A stretch of 64,000 bases of DNA. Origin: Deltaproteobacteria bacterium. Its GTDB lineage: Bacteria; Desulfobacterota; Dissulfuribacteria; Dissulfuribacterales; UBA3076. Below, one piece after another: positions 56,889 to 64,000 of the stretch (positions within the stretch are counted from its first letter, which is position 1; each line of letters opens with the position of its first letter). The stretch is taken from assembly GCA_018399745.1 (NCBI GenBank), contig JAGYNZ010000008.1, positions 21,998-85,997 on the forward strand, written 5' to 3'. The notes under the pieces were generated by a model. It searched no databases and had not been told where the DNA came from. It saw nothing but the letters and a program-made list of their open reading frames with translations. The position numbers and the translations under genes were made by a program.

Positions 56889-57713
56889 ATGCATTGGAGG
56901 GAGGTCGAAAGATTTATATTCGTCTGCCTTAGATTTTTCTGCATTTTTTGTCTGTGTTTTGCGGTCGAGGTATCAGCAGTTGAAGAAAGGGCCAAAGAAG
57001 ACAGCAATACTGTTGCAACAGGACTGACAGACAAAGAGTGTGTCAAATGCCACACTGAGGCAACAAAGGACATCGAGGAGTCAGGCGGTGCACATAAGAC
57101 CAAGGTGGGATGCCTTGACTGTCATAAGGGCCATCCGCCGAAGGTTATGGAGGGTGTCATTCCCAGATGCAGTGAGTGCCACACGGGTGAGCCCCACTTT
57201 GAGCTGGAGAGGTGCCTGATGTGCCACTCGAATCCCCATGCGCCCCTGCGTCTCAAACTGGCCAGGAAGATAACCGGGCCTTGCCTTACCTGCCATGAAA
57301 AACAGGGTCAGGAGCTCGATGCGTATAAGAGTTTCCACAGCAATATTGCCTGTACTGACTGCCATAACGACCATGGTGAGATATTTGAATGCATGGAGTG
57401 TCACAGACCCCATTCCGCCGATATGAATGAGCCGGATTGCAAACGTTGCCATCAGGCCCATATGCCCCTGGAAATCATATATGAGGATGATATTTCATCC
57501 GCGGCCTGCGGCGCCTGCCATGAAGAAGAGTTTGATTTACTTGCCAATAGCCAGACCAGGCACAAAGAACTCAGTTGTGCAGAGTGCCACGCAGAAAGGC
57601 ACAAGACAGTGCCAGAATGTCAGGACTGCCATGTTAAGCCGCATTCAGCCGCCATACTGGACAGGTTTCCCGACTGTCAAAGCTGTCACAACGACCCTCA
57701 TGATCTGATATAG
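56889..57713 (+). CDS. Twelve-haem c-type cytochrome
   Basis: 275 residues from the ATG at 56889 with GGGAG 9 bases upstream; an earlier in-frame GTG lies inside the hairpin. A hydrophobic N-terminus (FIFVCLRFFCIFCLCFAV) acts as signal or anchor. I count 12 CXXCH motifs: CVKCH, CLDCH, CSECH, CLMCH, CLTCH, CTDCH, CMECH, CKRCH, CGACH, CAECH, CQDCH and CQSCH, one per roughly 20 residues, so the protein is mostly haem-wrapping sequence. It is likely a periplasmic electron carrier or membrane-anchored donor. It is followed by the kinase gene 74 bases later. Confidence 0.92.
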   Translation: MHWREVERFIFVCLRFFCIFCLCFAVEVSAVEERAKEDSNTVATGLTDKECVKCHTEATKDIEESGGAHKTKVGCLDCHKGHPPKVMEGVIPRCSECHTGEPHFELERCLMCHSNPHAPLRLKLARKITGPCLTCHEKQGQELDAYKSFHSNIACTDCHNDHGEIFECMECHRPHSADMNEPDCKRCHQAHMPLEIIYEDDISSAACGACHEEEFDLLANSQTRHKELSCAECHAERHKTVPECQDCHVKPHSAAILDRFPDCQSCHNDPHDLI

Positions 57714-57787
57714 GAACAGGCGGCTCATAACAGGTCAAAGAAATGGTAACAGGGGGCATTGCTTATAGAAGAAGACCATTTTGATTT

Positions 57788-59728
57788 ATGGCGTTTTCGG
57801 GAAGTGCGGGAGAGGATAAAAGAGATTTCATGAACAAAACAGGATTGTTAAAGCAGTCGCCCCATGGGCAGTTAGAGGATCTGAGGACCTTATACCGCAG
57901 TGCACTGCGCCTGTCAGAGAGCGATGACTTGATTGAGGCGATGTTTCAGATTGTCGCTGATGACCTCTTCTCGGCCGTTTCACTGAAAAGGGTGCTTGCT
58001 TTATATTATGATAAAAACCAGGGTACACTCGAGTGCAAGGCGTGCCGGGGATTTAACGACCATGACGTTTTTCCTCCAATGTCATTTGAAAAAGTCAATG
58101 GACTTTTGAAGAGGGTCTATTCCAGCCATGAATTTCTAAATGTAGTACATGTTGATTCCGCCGACAGTAACGGATTATCTACGTCTACAGAGTGCCGAAT
58201 TTTCGAGCAGGACCATGCCGGAGCAGAAGGGCAGCGAAGGCAGGCAATTAATGTCTGCCTGGTAGGTAAAAAGGCAACAGCAAAAGACTTTCCTCTTTGG
58301 GCAGGCCTTAAAGAAGGCTGTGTGTTTTTACTTGAAGAAGAGGACCAGACCGTTAAAGACCTCTTGGGCGGACGACGCTCTTTTTTGATCCTGCCTGTAA
58401 TCGGGAACGGCGATTTTCTGGGATACATTCTGGCAGACAAGAAAAGTCATGATACCCCTGTCTCTTATGGTGAGGCGCGTCTGGCCTCGGCACTGGTGAA
58501 CCATGCCTCCGGACTCATTGCAAGGGCCATCAGACAAAAGGAGATGGTAGACAGGATAGAAGAACAGAATAGAGAGCTCAAGGTCATTCAAGAACAACTG
58601 GCTGAGTCTTTAAAACATAGTGAGTATCAGAAGAGTTTTTATGAAAGCATTATACAAAATCTCAGAAGCGGACTGGTAACAATGGACCAGTATATGGAAA
58701 TCAGCCATATCAATAAGTCTGCTGAGAAAATGCTGGGATATGATGAAGGTGAGCTGCTCGGAAAGTCGATTCGGACCATTTTGTCCGAACCGGAAAAGGC
58801 CGGAGACTGCATATTAAGAGAACAGGTCGAGGCGCTGGATATGGATTGCGGCCTTATATCAGAGATGAAGATGCGGTGCAAGGACGGATGTGAGCTCCTT
58901 GTAGAATCGTGTTTTTCCGTAATTGTAGATTCAGCGCAGGAGATAAAAGGGCTGAGTTGCATCTTTCGGGACATCAAGGAGAAGAAGCTTATGGAACAGC
59001 ACCTTGCCCGAATGGAAAGACTGGCATCGTTAGGAGAGCTGACAGCAGGCCTGGCCCATGAGATAAAGAATCCCCTGGCCGGAATTGACGGGGCACTTCA
59101 GATCCTGTCCCAGTCGTTTTCCAAGGACAGTCCTGAGAAGGATGTCTTTAAAGAATTATTCGGGCAGATAAAGCGTTTGGACCAGTCTGTCCATCACCTG
59201 CTGGAGTTTGCCCTACCTGCAAAACCAAATTTATCTCCTCTAAAATTGATAGACATAATAAATAAGGCCATGCTTCTGGTGTCCAGCAGGATAAAGGACG
59301 AGCGGATCGAAACCCGGGTGAACTTAGACAGTGATCACCCCACCATTCAGGGGGATCCATACCTGCTCCAACAGGCCCTGCTCAATATTTTGTTAAACGC
59401 ACTGGATGCCATGGGTCCCGGAGGTGTTCTTGAGATTCATACATGCTGGGCGGATAAGTCTTATGGCTGTTCGCGCATAAAATGTATCAGCAATTTGAAC
59501 AGGTCATTTGACAAAGGTGTCAGGGTGATTATTCGTGATAGTGGTTGCGGTATTGACCCCAAAAATCTTGACTCCATTTTTAATCCCTTTTTTACTACCA
59601 AGAACCATGGTACTGGTTTGGGCCTGTCTATAACCCATCGGATTATCGAGCAGCACCATGGTTCTATTTTTTTAGAAAGTGAACCTGGTAATGGAACCAT
59701 ATTTATTGTCAATCTTCCCTCCGATTAG
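57788..59728 (+). CDS. Soluble sensor histidine kinase (GAF-PAS-HisKA-HATPase)
   Basis: 646 residues, no transmembrane segment, so it senses a signal inside the cell. An N-terminal GAF-like region (about 30-260), a coiled-coil, a PAS domain (about 290-400, MEISHINKSAEKMLGYDEGELLGK), then HisKA with phospho-acceptor H424 (GELTAGLAHEIKNPLAG) and an HATPase domain with N box ILLNALDAM, DSGCGID and FNPFFTTKNHGTGLGLSI. An ATG at 57830 is an alternative start. It pairs with the response regulator 20 bases downstream. Confidence 0.95.
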   Translation: MAFSGSAGEDKRDFMNKTGLLKQSPHGQLEDLRTLYRSALRLSESDDLIEAMFQIVADDLFSAVSLKRVLALYYDKNQGTLECKACRGFNDHDVFPPMSFEKVNGLLKRVYSSHEFLNVVHVDSADSNGLSTSTECRIFEQDHAGAEGQRRQAINVCLVGKKATAKDFPLWAGLKEGCVFLLEEEDQTVKDLLGGRRSFLILPVIGNGDFLGYILADKKSHDTPVSYGEARLASALVNHASGLIARAIRQKEMVDRIEEQNRELKVIQEQLAESLKHSEYQKSFYESIIQNLRSGLVTMDQYMEISHINKSAEKMLGYDEGELLGKSIRTILSEPEKAGDCILREQVEALDMDCGLISEMKMRCKDGCELLVESCFSVIVDSAQEIKGLSCIFRDIKEKKLMEQHLARMERLASLGELTAGLAHEIKNPLAGIDGALQILSQSFSKDSPEKDVFKELFGQIKRLDQSVHHLLEFALPAKPNLSPLKLIDIINKAMLLVSSRIKDERIETRVNLDSDHPTIQGDPYLLQQALLNILLNALDAMGPGGVLEIHTCWADKSYGCSRIKCISNLNRSFDKGVRVIIRDSGCGIDPKNLDSIFNPFFTTKNHGTGLGLSITHRIIEQHHGSIFLESEPGNGTIFIVNLPSD

Positions 59729-59748
59729 GTGGAGAAGGGGTCTTTTAC

Positions 59749-61176
59749 ATGTCGAAACGTGTATTGATTGTTGATGATGAATATCTGGTCTCATGGTCTT
59801 TGGAAAGGGCCCTCAGTGAGGTCGGTTATTCCGTAGAGGTGGCTGCTACAGGCGAGGAGGCCAGACACAAATTTGAGGTGTTTTCCCCCCATGTGGTTCT
59901 GCTGGATGTCCGGCTGCCTGATGCCAGCGGGTTGAACCTGCTGCAGGAATTCAAGGCCCAGGATAAAGACGTCATCATCATTATGATCACTGCATATGCA
60001 GATGTGGATTCCGCGGTTCAGACCCTGAGGGACGGGGCTGAAGATTATGTCGGGAAACCCTTTGACCTTGAGAACATTAAACACACGGTTGGAAGGGCCC
60101 TGGAGCAGAAATATCTCAAACAGCAAGTAGATTTTTTCCATCGTGAAATCAGGCGAAAATATACATACGATAACCTGATAGGCAACTCGATGGCCATGAT
60201 CCAGGTATTCAAGATGATAAAGGTCTGCGGGGAAACCGATGCCAAGACCGTACTGATCCTTGGAGAAAGCGGCACCGGCAAGGAGCTGACCGCCAATTCC
60301 ATCCATTTCCATAGTGCAAGATCCGAGTCTCCTTTTATAGAGATCAACTGTGCGGCCATACCTGAAAATCTTCTGGAAAATGAACTTTTCGGCCATGAAC
60401 GCGGGGCCTATACAGATGCCGTGAGCAGATACAGGGGCATATTTGAATCTGCCGAGGGGGGCACGGTCTTTCTGGACGAAATCGGAGATATGCCGCTGGC
60501 TATGCAGGCCAAGATTCTGAAGGTGATTGACAATAAGAAATTCAGGCGTTTGGGCGGAAGGCAGGAAATAGAATCGGATGTCCGCATTATCGCGGCAAGC
60601 AATCAGGATCTTTTAGGGCTGGTTGGCGAGAAAAAATTCAGGGGTGACCTGTTTTTTCGTCTCAACGTCATGAATATTCCACTTCCTCCCCTTAGAGAGC
60701 GCAAGGAAGATATCCCGGCCCTGGTGAATTACTTTATCGAACGGCTCAATCAGGAATATGGCAGTGCGATAGAGGGGATTTCTCATGAGGCGCTGGATTG
60801 TTTGATGAATTATGATTGGCCTGGTAATGTGCGGGAGCTGAGAAATGCCGTGGAAAGGGCCATGATGCTGGAACGTGGGAAGTTATTGAGTACAGAGAAT
60901 TTCAATCAGGACATCACCGGTTTTGCGCAGAAAAGAGATGATGCAGGTTCAGCAGATGAATTTCATCAGGGTGTAACTAAGTCGAATAATGGAAAAATCA
61001 TACTGCCGCCGGGGGGTATAGCTCTGGAAGAGGTTGAAAGGCAGCTGATCCGGCAGGCATTGGAAAGATACAGAGGAAATCAGACCAGGGCGGCGAAGTG
61101 CCTCAGGATGACCCGTGATACCCTGAGGTACAGGATGAAGAAATATGATTTTCAATTGCAGGAATGGAAGATGTAA
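59749..61176 (+). CDS. Sigma-54-dependent response regulator (NtrC family)
   Basis: 475 residues: receiver domain with D53 (VVLLDVRLPDAS), AAA+ domain with Walker A GESGTGKE at 172-179, Walker B GTVFLDEIGD, and a Fis-type helix-turn-helix at the end (GNQTRAAKCLRMTRDTLRYRMKKY). The sigma-54 contact loop reads GAYTDA (219-224) instead of GAFTGA, a variant that needs checking. Start ATG with GGAG upstream. Encoded with its kinase between cytochrome genes and likely to activate the sigma-54 promoter found at 63027. Confidence 0.95.
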   Translation: MSKRVLIVDDEYLVSWSLERALSEVGYSVEVAATGEEARHKFEVFSPHVVLLDVRLPDASGLNLLQEFKAQDKDVIIIMITAYADVDSAVQTLRDGAEDYVGKPFDLENIKHTVGRALEQKYLKQQVDFFHREIRRKYTYDNLIGNSMAMIQVFKMIKVCGETDAKTVLILGESGTGKELTANSIHFHSARSESPFIEINCAAIPENLLENELFGHERGAYTDAVSRYRGIFESAEGGTVFLDEIGDMPLAMQAKILKVIDNKKFRRLGGRQEIESDVRIIAASNQDLLGLVGEKKFRGDLFFRLNVMNIPLPPLRERKEDIPALVNYFIERLNQEYGSAIEGISHEALDCLMNYDWPGNVRELRNAVERAMMLERGKLLSTENFNQDITGFAQKRDDAGSADEFHQGVTKSNNGKIILPPGGIALEEVERQLIRQALERYRGNQTRAAKCLRMTRDTLRYRMKKYDFQLQEWKM

Positions 61177-61285
61177 AAAAACCTTTATCGGTTCAGGGTT
61201 CATGGGAAATCTGAGCTGTTGATTGGTTGTTTTTGAAGATAAGTCAAAAGTAGTTTATGCGGCGTTGATTTTGTATTTTGACAGT

Positions 61286-61397
61286 GAAATTTGAAATTGG
61301 TAAAAACACAACGATGTAAATATGTTAACTAATTTCAAATTTTCAGTTTCGATATCGGCATTCAATTCGACAATACACGTTTTTTCGAAAAAAGTGT
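61286..61397. promoter_or_regulatory. Two inverted repeats upstream of the 13-haem cytochrome gene
   Basis: First, GAAATTTGAAATT (61286-61298) matches the inverse of AATTTCAAATTTTC (61331-61344) with one indel. Second, ACACGTTTTTTCGAAAAAAGTGT (61375-61397) is a near-perfect palindrome centred on CG, one bulged base. Symmetry of this sort is usual for regulator binding sites. They lie in the 340-base gap after the response-regulator gene; no sigma-54 box was found here. Confidence 0.45.
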
Positions 61398-61463
61398 AAA
61401 CTGGTGAATGGAGGATGCCTGAAATTGAAGGATTTGATTCGGAGACAACCCCCGGGTTTGTTT

Positions 61464-61516
61464 GAACCCTGAACCTATGAACCCTGAACCTATGATCCCT
61501 GAACCTATGAACCTAT
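61464..61516 (+). repeat. Tandem 15-base repeat running into the cytochrome start codon
   Basis: Three units of GAACCCTGAACCTAT (the third with A to T at position 3) at 61464-61508, then a partial GAACCTAT whose last bases supply AT of the ATG at 61515. Related single copies occur in other gaps of the window. Confidence 0.85.
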
Positions 61517-62861
61517 GAATCCTTTCTTATTCTTTCTTTTTTTGCTGTTGCCGTTTTATTTTTCGGCCTTCTGTGCCGCGGTCTGTGTGACGTCAGAGTG
61601 CCATCAGTCCATTGTCCAGACGGCTCGCGTGCACCAGCCGGTGGCAGATCAGGAGTGCTCGGTCTGTCACGTACAGGAGTCTGCTGAACACCCGGTTAAG
61701 ACGGGCAAGAGCTTTACGCTTGCAGAAAGAGGCGCAGGACTCTGCTACCAGTGTCATGATGCCCTGAATGTCAAGAAGAATGTGCACGACCCGGTAGCAG
61801 GGGGAAATTGCCTGGAGTGCCACAGGCCTCATGGGTCAGACGGTCTCAATCTCCTGGATGTAAAAGAAGATCAGAAGGCTCTTTGCGGCCAGTGCCACGA
61901 TGAGAAGACCGCCCCTGATGATTATGTTCACGGACCTGCGGCATCAGGTGCCTGCACCAGTTGCCACGATCCGCATGAGTCGGACGAGAAATCACTCCTC
62001 AACCAAGAAACCAGAACCCTCTGTTTTACCTGCCATTCCTATTTTGCAGAGGGCATAAGGTCTGCGAAGACAATCCATGCCCCCGTAAAAGATAAAGACT
62101 GTACTTCCTGTCACCAGGCCCATTCAGGTGCCTATCCTGACCTGCTCACGGAAGAAATGCCCGATATTTGCATCAGGTGTCATGATGGAATAGGACAGAG
62201 ATACAAGAAGGTCAAGACAAGGCATTCGGCCCTATTTATAAGAAGAAAATGTGGAAACTGCCATGTCTCCCATTTTTCCGACAGAGATAATCTCAATGTA
62301 TCCGCCACGGAGATGGAACTGTGTCTGACATGTCATGGAGAAGACGATTACAGCAAGTCTGACGCTTTAAGAAATATAAAAAGGGAACTGGAGGACAAGA
62401 AATACATACATGGACCGATAGCAGAGAAGAAGTGTGCAGTATGCCATGACCCTCATGGATCTGACAACTTCAGACTCCTTACCGGATCGTATCCCGCTAC
62501 TTTTTACGCCTATTACGAAAAGGATACGTATGAGTTCTGTCTTAAATGTCATGAAAAGATCCTGCTTTTTCCTGACACCTCTATTTACACGAATTTCAGA
62601 AACGGCAAGCAGAATCTCCATTACCTGCATGTGGCCAGACGGAAGGGCCGAACATGCAAGACATGTCATGAACCCCATGCCAGCAATTGGCCAAAACTGA
62701 TTAATGACAAAGGCGCCTCTTTTGGATCCTGGCGTATCCCAATACGCTTTGTCCTGACTGAGAACGGCGGAAGTTGTGCCCCGGGGTGCCATGGTTCCAA
62801 GGATTATGACCGTAAAGACCCGGTCTCATACCAAAATCCTCTTGAAAAGATCGGAAATTGA
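61515..62861 (+). CDS. Multihaem c-type cytochrome (13 CXXCH plus CX4CH and CX3CH)
   Basis: 448 residues with a signal peptide (FFLFLLLPFYFSAFCA). Thirteen standard motifs: CSVCH, CYQCH, CLECH, CGQCH, CTSCH, CFTCH, CTSCH, CIRCH, CGNCH, CLTCH, CAVCH, CLKCH and CKTCH, many as paired CXXCH-x-PH units of the doubled CXXCH domain. In addition CVTSECH (CX4CH) lies right after the signal peptide and CAPGCH (CX3CH) near the C-terminus. It is expected to be exported and carry 13 to 15 haems. No Shine-Dalgarno is seen before the ATG, which sits in a tandem repeat. Confidence 0.92.
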   Translation: MNPFLFFLFLLLPFYFSAFCAAVCVTSECHQSIVQTARVHQPVADQECSVCHVQESAEHPVKTGKSFTLAERGAGLCYQCHDALNVKKNVHDPVAGGNCLECHRPHGSDGLNLLDVKEDQKALCGQCHDEKTAPDDYVHGPAASGACTSCHDPHESDEKSLLNQETRTLCFTCHSYFAEGIRSAKTIHAPVKDKDCTSCHQAHSGAYPDLLTEEMPDICIRCHDGIGQRYKKVKTRHSALFIRRKCGNCHVSHFSDRDNLNVSATEMELCLTCHGEDDYSKSDALRNIKRELEDKKYIHGPIAEKKCAVCHDPHGSDNFRLLTGSYPATFYAYYEKDTYEFCLKCHEKILLFPDTSIYTNFRNGKQNLHYLHVARRKGRTCKTCHEPHASNWPKLINDKGASFGSWRIPIRFVLTENGGSCAPGCHGSKDYDRKDPVSYQNPLEKIGN

Positions 62862-63026
62862 ATAGGGGGAAATAACCCGTTCAATTACGTATTTTGGGGG
62901 AAATCACCCCTCCGTGAAAGACCCATAAAAATATCCTATTTAAGAATACATTACTATAGATTATTTAAATTACTGTCTTTAAAAGTATTTTTATATTTCA
63001 AGGGCAAAAACAGGATCTGTTTTAAG

Positions 63027-63043
63027 TTGGCACAAATAGTGCT
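63027..63043 (+). promoter_or_regulatory. Sigma-54 (-24/-12) promoter of the tetrahaem cytochrome gene
   Basis: TTGGCAC (63027-63033) and GTGCT (63039-63043); the GG and GC doublets are exactly 12 positions apart, as sigma-54 requires. Only the first T of the -12 TTGC differs. Transcription would begin about 63054, giving a leader of about 195 bases. In that leader a 13-base unit (AATGTATTGTATT / AATGTATTGCATT, 63197-63222) is tandemly repeated just ahead of AAGGAG. GGGG/CCCC mini-hairpins lie near 62897-62912. Confidence 0.75.
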
Positions 63044-63248
63044 GAGATACCAGAGAGAAAGTTTGGAAAGTGTGCCCTTTTGGGGAAGGGTGCAATATAA
63101 ACACGGGCCGATATAACTGTCCGGAAAAGGCATATTCGTTTGAGGCTGGAAGGGGCCGTAAACAGGCTGTATGGCGATCTGTCTGAACAGCTGAATAATG
63201 TATTGTATTAATGTATTGCATTAAGGAGAAAAATAAGGAGTAAACAAC

Positions 63249-63944
63249 ATGAAATGGAAAATACTAATATTTGTTCCTGTCGCTTGTTTAGCCTTATGGG
63301 CTTTCCAAGCAGGAGCGGAAATGACTCCGGGAACGGGGATAGTCCATTCTAAACACGATATGAACATGGTGTCCAACCCTGATACTCAAAACAGGGTATG
63401 TGCCTTTTGTCACACGCCTCACCATGCCCTGGACGACATGCAGGCGGATTACCTGCCGCTGTGGTCGCATGAACTTACCACACTGACTTACGGGCACTAT
63501 GAGACAGTGACATTCGACGGCAGAGGCGACTTGTCAGTCGATCGGCTCACAGGGCCTTCCAGGCTGTGCATGAGCTGTCACGACGGCGCGGTGGCAGTGG
63601 ATCAGCATTACGGCATTCCGGGCAGTGACGTCCGCCCGGGTGACTGGTGGGGTGACATAGGCGTGGGTGCCGCGGGTGACCTGACCAACGATCACCCTAT
63701 CGGGTTTAATTATACATACGTCGCCGGTGAAGATCTTGAGATCAAGCCGGCATCCACGCCGGTCTCCAACCCCAAGATTGACACCATCGAGGATCTCCTC
63801 TATGACGATGACGGTGATGGGACTGCAACTGTTATGACCTGCTCATCCTGCCATGATGTGCACAACACAGATGCAAATGACGACTACTTTCTGATCAATT
63901 ATCAGATGGATTCAATATTTTGCATCACCTGTCATGACAAATAG
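63249..63944 (+). CDS. Tetrahaem c-type cytochrome, possibly OmcE-like
   Basis: 231 residues with a signal peptide (LIFVPVACLALWAFQAGA). Four CXXCH motifs: CAFCHTPHH, CMSCHDGAV, CSSCHDVH and CITCHDK, the last at the very C-terminus. Extra histidines (SKHDMN, WSHELTT, YGHYE, DQHYG, NDHPIG) could be axial ligands. The sparse haem content (one per 58 residues), the CxFCHTPH and CMSCHDG blocks and the size recall tetrahaem filament cytochromes such as OmcE; this is an inference from memory of the family. AAGGAG precedes the ATG. Nothing recognisable follows to the window end. Confidence 0.88.
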   Translation: MKWKILIFVPVACLALWAFQAGAEMTPGTGIVHSKHDMNMVSNPDTQNRVCAFCHTPHHALDDMQADYLPLWSHELTTLTYGHYETVTFDGRGDLSVDRLTGPSRLCMSCHDGAVAVDQHYGIPGSDVRPGDWWGDIGVGAAGDLTNDHPIGFNYTYVAGEDLEIKPASTPVSNPKIDTIEDLLYDDDGDGTATVMTCSSCHDVHNTDANDDYFLINYQMDSIFCITCHDK

Positions 63945-64000
63945 AACAGGTATAGACATTTAAAGGAGCGCGGAACCGTCGTGTAATGCGAGATGGATAA

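Noticed and set aside
59791..60396. 201-codon open frame on the minus strand
   Set aside because: Antisense to the sigma-54 response regulator; typical mirror of a conserved coding frame.

Overview
The window reads as chromosome of an anaerobic, Gram-negative, deltaproteobacterial-type bacterium (Desulfobacterota-like). This is inferred from hopanoid genes, LpxC and MlaA (an outer membrane), system II cytochrome c maturation, several multiheme c-type cytochromes, DUF116/DUF2760/DUF5752 genes and NtrC-type sigma-54 regulators. No rRNA, tRNA, CRISPR array, prophage or intact insertion sequence was found. Species cannot be named from the sequence.

Layout. 1-11 kb is a hopanoid and outer-membrane-lipid locus: hpnN (cut by the window edge), hpnL, a sulfotransferase, hpnA, mlaA, an internally deleted IS256-type remnant, ispH, a DUF116 gene, hpnH, hpnG and shc. 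IspH supplies isoprenoid precursors, Shc makes the hopane skeleton, HpnH/HpnG build the C35 side chain, and HpnN/HpnL/MlaA are membrane or lipid-trafficking partners. 11-21 kb holds a sigma-54 response regulator, tatA, resB, ccsA, a second tatA, a sugar nucleotidyltransferase and an export-type operon (ABC ATPase, FtsX-like permease, exported NifX-fold protein, LolA-like protein, outer-membrane protein).

21-41 kb is mostly housekeeping: polA, purA, a PEBP-like gene, hsp20, a trehalose-type module (DUF5752, treT-like, otsA-like), a HEAT/Hsp70/DUF2760 trio, an RNB exoribonuclease, a lipoprotein, hisB, ilvD, rnc and era. 41-56 kb holds lpxC, the biotin operon bioF-bioH-like-bioC-bioD, a cysteine-cluster protein, an SDR, a dGTPase-like gene, a tightly overlapping rsmE-manC-pgsA-like operon, a PilB/GspE-type ATPase and a TraB-family membrane protein.

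56-64 kb is the most striking part: a 12-heme cytochrome, a soluble sensor kinase, a sigma-54 response regulator, a cytochrome with 13 CXXCH motifs plus two variant motifs, and a four-heme cytochrome preceded by a strong sigma-54 promoter match. It looks like a self-regulated electron-transfer locus; the last protein has features reminiscent of OmcE-type filament-forming cytochromes (hypothesis). Intergenic regions also carry a recurring short repeat family related to GTGAACGGTTATAA and GAACCCTGAACC, often placed in hairpins.
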